A stretch of DNA of 62,264 nucleotides from contig JAIQFA010000024.1 of the NCBI GenBank assembly GCA_020073525.1, positions 1 through 62,264 of the forward strand, given 5' to 3'. This document shows positions 9,393 to 18,239 of the stretch, piece after piece. Source of the stretch: Terriglobia bacterium. Lineage in GTDB: Bacteria; Acidobacteriota; Terriglobia; Terriglobales; Acidobacteriaceae. Under the pieces are notes generated by a model. The model worked only from the letters and a program-made list of their open reading frames with translations. It was not told where the DNA came from and searched no databases. Positions within the stretch are counted from its first letter, which is position 1. Every line of letters starts with the position of its first letter. The position numbers and the translations under genes are program-made.

Positions 9393-12011
9393 ATGTTTTC
9401 CCTCAACAAATTCCGGGGTCGTTGTTACCAGCCTATGTTTGTAGCTCTACTCTGCGGCGCTGCGGGAAACTCCACCTGGGCATCCAATCCTGAAATTCTG
9501 AACCCCTGTACCAGTCAAAGCGACCGTCAAAGTGCAGGTCCCACCATCCGCCAGCGAATCAGCGCAGCAGAAGACAGCCCTTCGGCCCAGGCGCCCGGAG
9601 CAGATGCGGCGGAAGGAAATCGAGCGGGACGGAAAAGTCCCGGTCTCTGTCTGGCGCACTTCGCACAAAATCTGGTGTCGGATCAGAAAACGATTTGGAC
9701 CAGTCCGTTACACCTGCACTCCAGAGTTTCAGGACCCGATAGAAACTGGCTCGTGCCCTTCGCGGCTGGCACCTTCGGCCTGGCGGCGGCCGACCGCGAC
9801 CTCATGCGGCATTTTGGAAATTCTCCGCCTGCCCGCAGCGGAAGTATCAGCAACTACGGACTGGCAGCCATGATGGGTACAGCTGCGAGTTTGTACCTGC
9901 GCGGGGCAACCATGCACAACGATCACAGCCGCGAGACCGGTCTTCTCGCGGGTGAAGCGGCGTTGAACAGCATGATCGTGGGGGAGACCATGAAATTCGC
10001 TTTCCAGAGGCCGCGTCCGAACGCCGCAAATGCCGGCAGCTTCGGAGCGGGAGGCACCTCATTTCCCTCGGAGCATGCCCTGGCCGCCTGGTCAATCGCA
10101 AGCGTCATCGCCCACGAATATCCCGGACCCCTCACGAAGGTATTAGCCTACGGCGGGGCGGCCGGGGTCAGCCTGTCGCGCGTGGCGGCCCAGCAACATT
10201 TCCCCTCCGACGTGGTTGTAGGTAGCGCCCTCGGCTATCTGATCGGCCGACACGTGTACCGGGCGCACCACGACCCGGAGCTGCCGGGCGCGAGCACGAA
10301 CGATTACGCTTTCGACGAACCATCGCTACCGCGCTCGCGTACACCGGCGGAACTCGGATCGCCCTACGTCCCCCTGGACTCCTGGGTGTATGCCGCGTTC
10401 GACCGCCTGGCCGCGCTCGGCGATGCGCCGAGCGCCTATGCCAACCTGCGGCCCTGGACGCGCATGGAGTGTGCCCGGATTGTCGCAGCCGCCGCGGACG
10501 ACCTTCAGATCGACGATGTTCGCATAGACGATGTTCCCAGGAATGATTTTCAACCCAACGGTCCTTACAAACGACGTCGGAGCGCCGGAGCGGCTCCCAG
10601 CGCTGAACGCGGCTTAGAAGCGTACAACCTTTACGCGGCGCTCAAGACCGAATTTGCGAACGACCTTCGGCGCCTGAACGGTTCCGGGACTTCCGAAATC
10701 CGGGTTGAGAGTATTTACACTCGCTATCTCGGCATCGCCGGCGCGCCGCTCGACGACGGTTATCACTTTGGCCAGACCCTCATGAATGACTATGGCCGCC
10801 TCTACGGCGAGGGTTCGAACCTGGTCAGCGGAGCTTCGGCGTCGGGATCGGCCGGGCCGGTGGCGTTCTATGTGCGCGGCGAGTATCAGCACGCTCCTGC
10901 GCTTTCTGCCAACAGTCAGTCCGTCCAGCAGATGCTCGGCACAATCGATGGGACGACGCCGCAGCTTGCGACCCACACTACCGTCCTCGATCGCTTCCGG
11001 CTGCTCGACGCTTACGCCGCTTGGAATTTCAAGAGCATCCAGATCTCGGCCGGCCGGCAAAGTCTGTGGTGGGGTCCGGGCCACGGCGGGCCGGCGAACT
11101 TCAGCGATAACGCCGAGCCCATGGACATGCTGCGTCTGACCAACCCATCTCCCTGGAGGCTGCCAAGTTTCTTCAGCCACCTGGGCCCGATGCGCTGGGA
11201 ATTCTTTTTCGGATTGTTGGCCGGGCACCACTATCCTCCAGACCCTGCCGTCGATGGCCAGAAGGTCAGTTTCAAGCCCACGCCCAATCTTGAATTCGGG
11301 TTCTCGCGCACCATCGTGTTCCGTCCGGTCACGCTCGGCATGTTCTGGAGAGGGGTCAGCAGCTTTGGCGACAACAAAGGGACGATTCCCGGCAGCGTGG
11401 CCGACGTCGGCGACCGGCGCGGCGGCTTCGATTTCAGCTATCGCATTCCCGGCCTCCGGAAATGGCTGGTTTTGTACAACGATGGCATGACCGACGACGA
11501 CCCTTCGCCGCTCGCGGCGCCGCAGCGCGCGCTGATGAATCCGGGCATCTACCTGCCCCAGATTCCCCGGATCCGGAAACTTGATTTCCGCGCCGAGATC
11601 GCTTGGTCGGACCCTCCGGCGCTTTCCAACCGTGGAGGCAAGTACGTCTACTACAACGGCGCCTACCGCGACGCCTACCTGAACGGCGGACACCTGCTCG
11701 GTTCCTGGGTGGGCCGCGAGGGCCACGGCGTTCAGCTCTGGAGCACCTACTGGCTCTCGCCGCGTAACTCGGTGCAAGTGGGATACAGGCAGGCCCATGT
11801 CGACCGCGATTTTATTCCCGCGGGCGGCAATATTCAGGATTTCCTGGCGCGAGCGACTTTTCAATTGCGCCCAGAGATGGAGATGACCACATTTCTGCAG
11901 TACGAACGCTGGAACTTCCCCGTCCTATCCCCGCTTGTCAGACCGAACACCGTGGCCTCCGTGGAGGTCACTTACCATCCGGAGTGGCGCAAGGTGCTGA
12001 ACTTCCAATGA
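9393..12011 (+). CDS. PAP2 phosphatase fused to a Wzi-type capsule-assembly barrel
   Basis: The 872-residue protein has a signal-like N-terminus (about residues 12-30), then a PAP2 domain with all three motifs. These are K201-x6-R208-P209, PSEH at 225-228 (Glu where Gly is usual) and SR-x5-H-x3-D with S262, R263, H269 and D273. From about residue 310 it changes to a Wzi-like beta-rich region (AGRQSLWWGPGHGG, FFSHLGPMRWEFFFG, QVGYRQAHVDRDF). Wzi is an outer-membrane lectin that anchors group 1 capsule. PAP2 enzymes remove phosphate from lipid phosphates such as undecaprenyl pyrophosphate. It starts 4 bases after the antiterminator and overlaps the export gene by ATGA. The compartment of the PAP2 half is unclear. 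Confidence 0.85.
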   Translation: MFSLNKFRGRCYQPMFVALLCGAAGNSTWASNPEILNPCTSQSDRQSAGPTIRQRISAAEDSPSAQAPGADAAEGNRAGRKSPGLCLAHFAQNLVSDQKTIWTSPLHLHSRVSGPDRNWLVPFAAGTFGLAAADRDLMRHFGNSPPARSGSISNYGLAAMMGTAASLYLRGATMHNDHSRETGLLAGEAALNSMIVGETMKFAFQRPRPNAANAGSFGAGGTSFPSEHALAAWSIASVIAHEYPGPLTKVLAYGGAAGVSLSRVAAQQHFPSDVVVGSALGYLIGRHVYRAHHDPELPGASTNDYAFDEPSLPRSRTPAELGSPYVPLDSWVYAAFDRLAALGDAPSAYANLRPWTRMECARIVAAAADDLQIDDVRIDDVPRNDFQPNGPYKRRRSAGAAPSAERGLEAYNLYAALKTEFANDLRRLNGSGTSEIRVESIYTRYLGIAGAPLDDGYHFGQTLMNDYGRLYGEGSNLVSGASASGSAGPVAFYVRGEYQHAPALSANSQSVQQMLGTIDGTTPQLATHTTVLDRFRLLDAYAAWNFKSIQISAGRQSLWWGPGHGGPANFSDNAEPMDMLRLTNPSPWRLPSFFSHLGPMRWEFFFGLLAGHHYPPDPAVDGQKVSFKPTPNLEFGFSRTIVFRPVTLGMFWRGVSSFGDNKGTIPGSVADVGDRRGGFDFSYRIPGLRKWLVLYNDGMTDDDPSPLAAPQRALMNPGIYLPQIPRIRKLDFRAEIAWSDPPALSNRGGKYVYYNGAYRDAYLNGGHLLGSWVGREGHGVQLWSTYWLSPRNSVQVGYRQAHVDRDFIPAGGNIQDFLARATFQLRPEMEMTTFLQYERWNFPVLSPLVRPNTVASVEVTYHPEWRKVLNFQ

Positions 12012-14506
12012 GCCTCGCCATGCTGATCGCACAACTATTGTTCGTGGAGCGCCGGGTATCCCTGCCCGGCGGACGGGTGAGACGCCCGTCTCTCCCTTGT
12101 TTCGGTGTGGCGCTGCTCGGTTTACTCGTCTTCTCTAGCCTCGGATGGGCTCAAGTCACGCTACGCACGCCGGCCCAGAACGATCCGCAATGTACGGAGA
12201 ACGACTGTCCGAATGCGCTAACAAACTCCGAAGGCACGGCCAATTCATCGCCCCGCAAGTCTGAGAATTCAGCTGTGCCGCCCGCAGACGATGGCTCGTC
12301 GAACCGTTCCCTGCCAGATCGTTCCGGCCAGCCTCTGCTGAACAGTCCTAACAATCCCTGGCAGACCGACATGGCACAGGACCATGAAGCAGAACCAGCC
12401 CGACATCCAAAGCGGACTCTTGCCGTGAAGACGGACGGGATTCCGGAGCCAGCGCCCACGGAATTTCAGGAATTTGTTGCCAGCTCCGTCGGCCGCACGC
12501 TGCCCATTTATGGAACCAACCTCTTTGATCACGTGCCCACAACCTTCGCTCCCGTCGACCGGATTCCCGTGACCGATGATTACCGGATCGGACCGGGAGA
12601 CGAGATCCTGATCCGCGCCTGGGGGCAGATTGATCTGAATGGCAAACTGGTGGTCGACCGCGGCGGCGAGATCTTTCTGCCCAAGGTGGGCACGCTGTCC
12701 GTTGCCGGATTGCAATACCAGCAACTGCCGGACTACTTCCGGACGGCGATTGGAAGAGTGTTCCGCAATTTCGATTTAACAGTCGGCCTGGGCCAGCTGC
12801 GATCCATTCAAGTCTTCGTAGTGGGGCAAGCTCGCCGTCCCGGGAGCTACACCGTCAGTTCCCTGTGCACGCTGGTCAACGCCCTGTTCGCCTCCGGTGG
12901 GCCCTCGACGAGCGGTTCCATGCGGCACATCCAGTTGAAGCGCGACAACCACCTGGTCACGGAATTCGATTTCTATGACTTGCTCCTCGAAGGCGACAAG
13001 TCCAAGGACGCGAGATTGCTGCCGGGGGATGTCATCTATATCCCGCCCGCCGGGCCATCGATTGCCCTCGCCGGCAGCGTGAATGTGCCCGCGATTTACG
13101 AGTTGCGGGAGGGAATGAATCTAGGCGGAGCCATCGAGATGGCAGGAGGCCTGGCAACGACAGCGGATGGACAGAAGGCGATCGTCGAAAGAATCGAAGA
13201 CCACAATGTCCGCCGGGTCGAAGAATTTCCGCTGGATGGCGAAGGCTTCGAGCGGGCGTTGCAGGATGGAGACGTGGTCCGCATCTTCTCGCTCTCTCCC
13301 CGATTCGAAAACGCCGTAACCTTGCGGGGCAACGTCGCTCATCCCGGACACGTGGCCTGGCATAGTGGCCTGCGTTTGCGGGATGTGATCCCCAACCAGG
13401 ACGCTCTCGTCACCCGCGACTACTGGCGCGCTACCAACTCGGCTGCGAACGTGGCGGAGCCCTGGACTCCAGCCACCGAAAGACCGGCAGGCTCGGCCAA
13501 AGCCGCGACCGAGGCCACCACTGCGAAACTGCGTAACCGGATCACGCGCAATGCTCCGGAGATTAATTGGGACTACGCGGTGATTCAGCGGCTGCACCCG
13601 CAGGACCTGACCATGCGGCTGATCCCCTTCGATTTGGGAAAGCTCGTGTTGCAGGGAGACGAGCAAAACAACCTGGCGCTGGAGCCGGGCGACGTGATCA
13701 CGATTTTCTCCCAAAGCGATCTCGCGGTTCCTCTGGAAAAGCAGAGCAAGTTCGTGCGCCTGGAGGGAGAATTTCGCGCCGCTGGCGTCTATCAGGCCGA
13801 GTCCGGCGAAACCGTCCGCCACCTGGTCGAACGTGCCGGCGGATTCACTGCGAATGCGTATCTCTACGGAGCTGAATTTACGCGGGAGTCGGTACGCCTT
13901 GACCAGCAGAAAGGCTTGGATCAATTAGTCGGGAAGCTCGAGCAAGACATGACCCACAATGCGCTCGCGCCTTCCGGCGTCAATCCCGAAGAAGTTGCCG
14001 ACCACCGCGCGAAACTCGAAGCGCAGCGGCAACTGGTGGAGAAGCTTCGGCAAGTGAAGGCAGCCGGGCGCGTTGTCCTCGATCTGAGCCCGAGCTCGAC
14101 GGCGATAGGCGACCTGCCGGAGATTGCGCTCGAAGACGGCGACCGCTTCGTAATTCCCTACCGCCCGTCGACGGTCGCGATCCTGGGCGCGGTTTACAAC
14201 CAGAACTCGTTCCTGCACCGGCCTCAGGAGCGCGTGGACAGCTACCTGAAGCGGGCGGGAGGGCCTACGCGGGACGCGGACGCGAGCCGCATGTTTGTGA
14301 TTCGAGCCGACGGCTCGGTGGTCAGCAGCCAGGCGGTCAAGGGTTTGTGGAACGGGGGCTTCGCTTCCCTGCGCCTTATGCCGGGCGATGCCATCGTAGT
14401 GCCGGAACGCCTTACCCATGGCTCCTTCCTCCGCGGACTGAAAGACTGGAGCCAGGTCTTCTCGCAATTTGCCTTGGGCGCGGCGGCCGTGAGGGTCATT
14501 CAATGA
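12008..14506 (+). CDS. Wza-like polysaccharide export protein with several SLBB domains
   Basis: This is an outer-membrane channel subunit for exopolysaccharide export. After a signal peptide (hydrophobic CFGVALLGLLVFSSLGWAQ, about residues 34-53) and a low-complexity linker comes the polysaccharide-export domain (DYRIGPGDEILIRAWGQIDL). Repeated SLBB segments follow (VFVVGQARRPGSYTVSS, IALAGSVNVPAIYELREGM, VRLEGEFRAAGVYQAESGE, VAILGAVYNQNSFLHR). At 832 residues it is about twice the size of Wza. I chose the ATG at 12008, which overlaps the upstream stop as ATGA. The signal-peptide n-region contains a copy of the palindromic repeat, translated as GGRVRRPSL. No lipobox cysteine is visible. Confidence 0.9.
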   Translation: MSLAMLIAQLLFVERRVSLPGGRVRRPSLPCFGVALLGLLVFSSLGWAQVTLRTPAQNDPQCTENDCPNALTNSEGTANSSPRKSENSAVPPADDGSSNRSLPDRSGQPLLNSPNNPWQTDMAQDHEAEPARHPKRTLAVKTDGIPEPAPTEFQEFVASSVGRTLPIYGTNLFDHVPTTFAPVDRIPVTDDYRIGPGDEILIRAWGQIDLNGKLVVDRGGEIFLPKVGTLSVAGLQYQQLPDYFRTAIGRVFRNFDLTVGLGQLRSIQVFVVGQARRPGSYTVSSLCTLVNALFASGGPSTSGSMRHIQLKRDNHLVTEFDFYDLLLEGDKSKDARLLPGDVIYIPPAGPSIALAGSVNVPAIYELREGMNLGGAIEMAGGLATTADGQKAIVERIEDHNVRRVEEFPLDGEGFERALQDGDVVRIFSLSPRFENAVTLRGNVAHPGHVAWHSGLRLRDVIPNQDALVTRDYWRATNSAANVAEPWTPATERPAGSAKAATEATTAKLRNRITRNAPEINWDYAVIQRLHPQDLTMRLIPFDLGKLVLQGDEQNNLALEPGDVITIFSQSDLAVPLEKQSKFVRLEGEFRAAGVYQAESGETVRHLVERAGGFTANAYLYGAEFTRESVRLDQQKGLDQLVGKLEQDMTHNALAPSGVNPEEVADHRAKLEAQRQLVEKLRQVKAAGRVVLDLSPSSTAIGDLPEIALEDGDRFVIPYRPSTVAILGAVYNQNSFLHRPQERVDSYLKRAGGPTRDADASRMFVIRADGSVVSSQAVKGLWNGGFASLRLMPGDAIVVPERLTHGSFLRGLKDWSQVFSQFALGAAAVRVIQ
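12072..12090. repeat. palindromic repeat, copy 2, inside a coding region
   Basis: GACGGGTG-AGA-CGCCCGTC differs by one base from the intergenic copy at 2476-2494. It lies in frame in the signal-peptide n-region of the export gene and encodes basic residues, which suit that position. Confidence 0.6.
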
Positions 14507-14516
14507 GGACCGGGCA

Positions 14517-15812
14517 ATGAACAGCGTCACCACGGCTGAACCCGAGAACGGGGCCGCTGAATCCGCGAACGAGGATGGAGCGAACCTCGTCCCGCCCGGT
14601 TCGCGGAGGACATCGGGTAACGTCGAACCCTATGAGTCGCGCGTGCTCGATTTGCTGATCGTTCTATCGCAGCGCAAGCAGGTCATCCTGCGGACGACGC
14701 TGGTGGCAGCCGTTCTGGCCGCAGTCGTTTCCCTGCTCTTGCCCAATCGCTACACCGCCACCACCAAGATCCTCCCCCCGCAGCAAAGCCAATCGCTGGC
14801 GGCATCGATGATCGGGCAACTGGGCGCCTTGGGGCCGATGGCGACGATGGCGCAGAAAGATCTGGGGCTGAAGAATCCGAACGACCTGTATGTAGGCATG
14901 CTGCGCAGCCGCACGGCAGAAGATGCCTTGATCCGGCGCTTCGATCTACTTCGGGTGTATCGCGACAAACTGAAGATGTCCGATGCCCGCGAAGACCTGG
15001 AAGAATCCAGCAGCATCGTCCTCAGCAAGGAGGGCTTCATCACCATTTCGGTCGAAGACAAAGACCGCAGGCGCGCGCCCCAAATCGCCAACGCTTATGT
15101 CGACGAGTTGCGCCGGCTGACGCAAGACCTGGCCATCACCGAAGCCGGGCAGCGGCGGATATTCTTCGAGCGCCAGCTGGGAATGGCCAAGAACAACCTG
15201 GCCGACGCGGAACAGGCTTTGAAAGAAACCGAGCAGAAGACGGGGCTGATCCAGTTGGATGGTCAGGCCAAGGCGATCATCGAGTCGGTGGTCAAACTAC
15301 GGGCGGCCATCGCCGCCAAAGAAGTGGAATTGCACGCCATGCGGCTGTTTTCCACCGAGCAGAATCCCGACGTCCTGTTGGGCGAGCAGCAACTCTCCGG
15401 CATGCGCGGGCAATTGGCACGGCTCGAAACGCAAAGCCGGGGCCCAGCCGGCGTCCAGGTTCCGGCCAGCAACGTCCCGGAAGCCGGCTTGCAGTATGTC
15501 CGCAAACTGCGCGATCTGAAGTACGCCGAGACCATCTTCGAACTGCTGGCCAAACAGTATGAAGCCGCACGACTTGACGAAGCCAAAACCGCCGCCATCA
15601 TCCAAGTCGTCGACCCTGCCATCGAGCCCGACCGCAAATCCTGGCCGAAGCGGACTTGGATCGTTGGAATCGTGACTTTCCTGGGGTTTTTCGGTTCGGT
15701 GGGCTACGTCTTGTTGGTCGAGGCCCTCCGCCGGCTGCGTTTGAACCCCGAGGTCGATGCTCGCTGGACCACGCTGAGGACGTCAATGCCGGATCTCCAA
15801 CCCCACACTTAG
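14517..15812 (+). CDS. Wzz/GumC-type chain-length determinant
   Basis: The 431-residue co-polymerase has two membrane segments. The first is at about residues 55-75 (TTLVAAVLAAVVSLLLP), the second at about 382-402 (IVGIVTFLGFFGSVGYVLLV), and between them is a long coiled-coil periplasmic domain (ERQLGMAKNNLADAEQALKE). The YTATTKILPPQQS strand after the first helix is typical of Wzz. There is no C-terminal BY-kinase, so chain length would be set without the usual Wzc-type phosphorylation. GAGGACCGGG precedes the ATG, 10 bases after the export gene. Confidence 0.9.
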   Translation: MNSVTTAEPENGAAESANEDGANLVPPGSRRTSGNVEPYESRVLDLLIVLSQRKQVILRTTLVAAVLAAVVSLLLPNRYTATTKILPPQQSQSLAASMIGQLGALGPMATMAQKDLGLKNPNDLYVGMLRSRTAEDALIRRFDLLRVYRDKLKMSDAREDLEESSSIVLSKEGFITISVEDKDRRRAPQIANAYVDELRRLTQDLAITEAGQRRIFFERQLGMAKNNLADAEQALKETEQKTGLIQLDGQAKAIIESVVKLRAAIAAKEVELHAMRLFSTEQNPDVLLGEQQLSGMRGQLARLETQSRGPAGVQVPASNVPEAGLQYVRKLRDLKYAETIFELLAKQYEAARLDEAKTAAIIQVVDPAIEPDRKSWPKRTWIVGIVTFLGFFGSVGYVLLVEALRRLRLNPEVDARWTTLRTSMPDLQPHT

Positions 15813-15852
15813 CCCAGCCACACTCTGGGCCAATATCGAACTCTCGAATGCG

Positions 15853-17316
15853 ATGAGCTCTTTTCCTCCAAACTCCGCAACCGGCGCGGCCGCTTCCCCC
15901 AAACTCGGAGCCGCACTGGAAGTGCTCGGGTACCTGACCTTGATCGCTGCCGCCACCCTCTGCTACCTCATGGGTTGGCTCAGTTGCGAGGGAGCGGAGG
16001 TTCTCACCGCGCTGCTGCTGATTTCGCTGATTGGCCTGGCGTGGAAACGGTTCGATGGCGGACGGCATCCTTGTTTCTTCTTTCTGTGCACCTTGACTCT
16101 GTTCCAGGCCGGCCAACTGCTGGCGTACTGCGCCGGAGGAACGTCTGACATCTTTCATGTCACGCTGATGACGTGGTATCAATTTGGCCTGCCCCGCAAT
16201 GTGGCGGCGTTGGCGCTGCTGTCGCTTGCCCTCTCGGCCATCTGCATCTATGCGCCCTGCCGATGGAACTACCGCTCCTTTGCTCCGCCGCGCAGCGGAT
16301 CCTTCCGCCGCTTCTTGCCTTACCTTTACGTTCTGTTCTGGCTGAGCGTGCCCGTGCAGCTGTTCAAGAATTACCGCTACTACGAATACGCCAAGGAACA
16401 CGGTGGATATCTCGTCCTCTTTCTCGACCATGGAGGCATGGCTGCGAGCATCCCCATTGCGGTGCGTGCCATTTCGCTGATCAGCCTTCCCGCGTTCGTC
16501 GGCATCTTCGTCCTGGAGGGGCGGAAGAAGTTTCTCCGCGTTGCAACTGTGATCTACTTCTTGATTACGGCGCCGGTTCTCCTGACCGGGTCGCGAGGCG
16601 CCATTTTCAGTCTGGTGCTTTCGCTCTGGTATGTCGCGAAGGTGAAATCGGGCAAACCCGCCCGGCTGTACGCGCTGGGGCTGGTGGGAATCGGTCTCAT
16701 CCTGGTGGCGGCCTGGATCGGCTCGCTCCGCATCGAGAATGACAAATCCCGCCCGTTCGCCGCTCCTTCCCAGTTCCTGGCGACCCAGGGCGCATCCTTC
16801 AATGTCACCGAGGTTGCGATTGCTTATCGGCGGCATTTTGCTCCCTACATTCCTTCCTATCTTGCCAGCGAATTGCAGTCGGCGTTCGTCGCACCCGATC
16901 AGGCGAACTACAGGGTGGGGAAACATTTCAACGACGATGTTGCGATGTTTCTGAACCCGACGGACTTTCTCTTGGGACGGGGCACCGGCTCGGCGTATCT
17001 GGCGGAAGCGTATTTGGTGGGCGGACTCTGGGGAATCGTGCTCGTCTCCGGATTGCTGGGCGCTCTCCTCCACGGAATGCAGGCGCATTCCCGAAATCCC
17101 CTCACACTCTTCCTGGTCGCCATGATCCTGCCGGACGTGCTGTGGATGCCCCGGGGCGGGCTTTTGGACTGGGTATCGGCGTCGCTACGAGTTGGAATCT
17201 CGGTGCTCTTGCTGCTGCTGGGATGGTATTTCTACCGCGCCCTGGCCCGAATCGGCTGCGTTCTTTGGCGAGACTACTCCGCCGTCGACCACCGCGTGCC
17301 GACACTCGGCATTTAG
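15853..17316 (+). CDS. O-antigen polymerase-like membrane protein (Wzy candidate)
   Basis: A 487-residue protein with about 10-12 hydrophobic segments. A long extracytoplasmic loop around residues 300-370 is followed by a GRGTGSAYLAEAYLVGGLWG segment. This resembles the conserved tail of oligosaccharide repeat-unit polymerases, in which a Gly/Arg-rich loop precedes a membrane helix. Wzy proteins join lipid-linked repeat units in the periplasmic leaflet. The call rests on topology and on lying between Wzz and a glycosyltransferase, because sequence conservation in this family is very low. The start at 15853 has no strong ribosome binding site. Confidence 0.7.
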   Translation: MSSFPPNSATGAAASPKLGAALEVLGYLTLIAAATLCYLMGWLSCEGAEVLTALLLISLIGLAWKRFDGGRHPCFFFLCTLTLFQAGQLLAYCAGGTSDIFHVTLMTWYQFGLPRNVAALALLSLALSAICIYAPCRWNYRSFAPPRSGSFRRFLPYLYVLFWLSVPVQLFKNYRYYEYAKEHGGYLVLFLDHGGMAASIPIAVRAISLISLPAFVGIFVLEGRKKFLRVATVIYFLITAPVLLTGSRGAIFSLVLSLWYVAKVKSGKPARLYALGLVGIGLILVAAWIGSLRIENDKSRPFAAPSQFLATQGASFNVTEVAIAYRRHFAPYIPSYLASELQSAFVAPDQANYRVGKHFNDDVAMFLNPTDFLLGRGTGSAYLAEAYLVGGLWGIVLVSGLLGALLHGMQAHSRNPLTLFLVAMILPDVLWMPRGGLLDWVSASLRVGISVLLLLLGWYFYRALARIGCVLWRDYSAVDHRVPTLGI

Positions 17317-17346
17317 GACAATTCAGCCGCTATCCGGAGGAAACGT

Positions 17347-18183
17347 ATGATTTCACTCATCGTCGCTACCATGAACCGCGTGGCCGAACTTGACCGGTTG
17401 CTTTGCAGTCTCGAGGAGCAAAGTTACCGCGATTTTGAAGTCATCATTGTGGACCAGAATCCCGACGAGCGGTTGATCCCCATGTTGCACCGTCATACCA
17501 GCCTCGCGATTCAACATCTGCGGTCGGAACGCGGGGTCTCCCGGGGTCGCAATGTGGGCCTGCGCACCGCCAACGGGGACATCCTTGCCATTCCCGACGA
17601 TGATTGCTGGTATCCCCAGCATCTGCTGGCATCGGTCACGAGATGGTTCGAGGCCCATCCTGCAGTCGGGCTGCTGAGTGCCGCGCTGCGTACGGCGGAG
17701 AATCAGCCTTCCCTGCCCAAGCTGCCGGCTACGTCGTTTCGGTACACCAGCAGCCGTGTTTGGGGATGCACGATCTCTCCGGCTCTGTTCCTGCGACGGA
17801 CGGTCGCGCTCGCGGTCGGCGGTTTCAATGAGGACCTCGGCGTCGGTGCCGCCTCCGACTATCAGGCTGGCGAGGAAATCGACTATGTGCTCCGCGCCCT
17901 CGAGAGTGGGTTCCAAATGTGGTACGAACCTTCGTTGACGGTCCATCACCCGCCGTTCGCTTCGATCGAGCATCTCACCAGAACCACCTACTCGTATGCC
18001 CTAGGCACGGGGCGAGTGCAGCGGATCCATCACTATCCGCTGCATCAGTTCGGCTGGCATCTGATTCGCACCTTTGGCGGAGCCGCCGTCAGGCTGTGCC
18101 GTGGAGACTTCGTCCAAGCGCGGATGTATGTGCTGCGCGGAACGGGTCAACTGCTGGGTTATGTTTCCAATGCCGCCGTCTAA
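17347..18183 (+). CDS. GT2 family glycosyltransferase
   Basis: 278 residues with a GT-A fold: the nucleotide-binding start ISLIVATMNRVAELDRLLCS, EVIIVDQNPDE, and the metal-binding segment AIPDDDCWYPQHL (the DxD region). It transfers an activated sugar to the lipid-linked repeat unit at the cytoplasmic face. The start is well supported by GGAGGAAACGT before the ATG. The sugar donor and acceptor cannot be read from the sequence. Confidence 0.88.
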   Translation: MISLIVATMNRVAELDRLLCSLEEQSYRDFEVIIVDQNPDERLIPMLHRHTSLAIQHLRSERGVSRGRNVGLRTANGDILAIPDDDCWYPQHLLASVTRWFEAHPAVGLLSAALRTAENQPSLPKLPATSFRYTSSRVWGCTISPALFLRRTVALAVGGFNEDLGVGAASDYQAGEEIDYVLRALESGFQMWYEPSLTVHHPPFASIEHLTRTTYSYALGTGRVQRIHHYPLHQFGWHLIRTFGGAAVRLCRGDFVQARMYVLRGTGQLLGYVSNAAV

Positions 18184-18239
18184 GTCTTGCCGCGCTCGCT
18201 GCCGGCAAGCCGTCCCAATTGTCATCCCTCCGAACCTAA

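Noticed and set aside
10614..11864. Long open frame (about 416 codons) on the minus strand
   Set aside because: It is antisense to the clear PAP2-Wzi gene, low in hydrophobic pattern and rich in Arg/Val repeats typical of a high-GC shadow.
15598..17088. Long open frame (about 496 codons) on the minus strand
   Set aside because: Antisense to Wzz and the Wzy candidate; the composition (Gln, Arg, Gly, His rich, no domains) is that of an antisense shadow.
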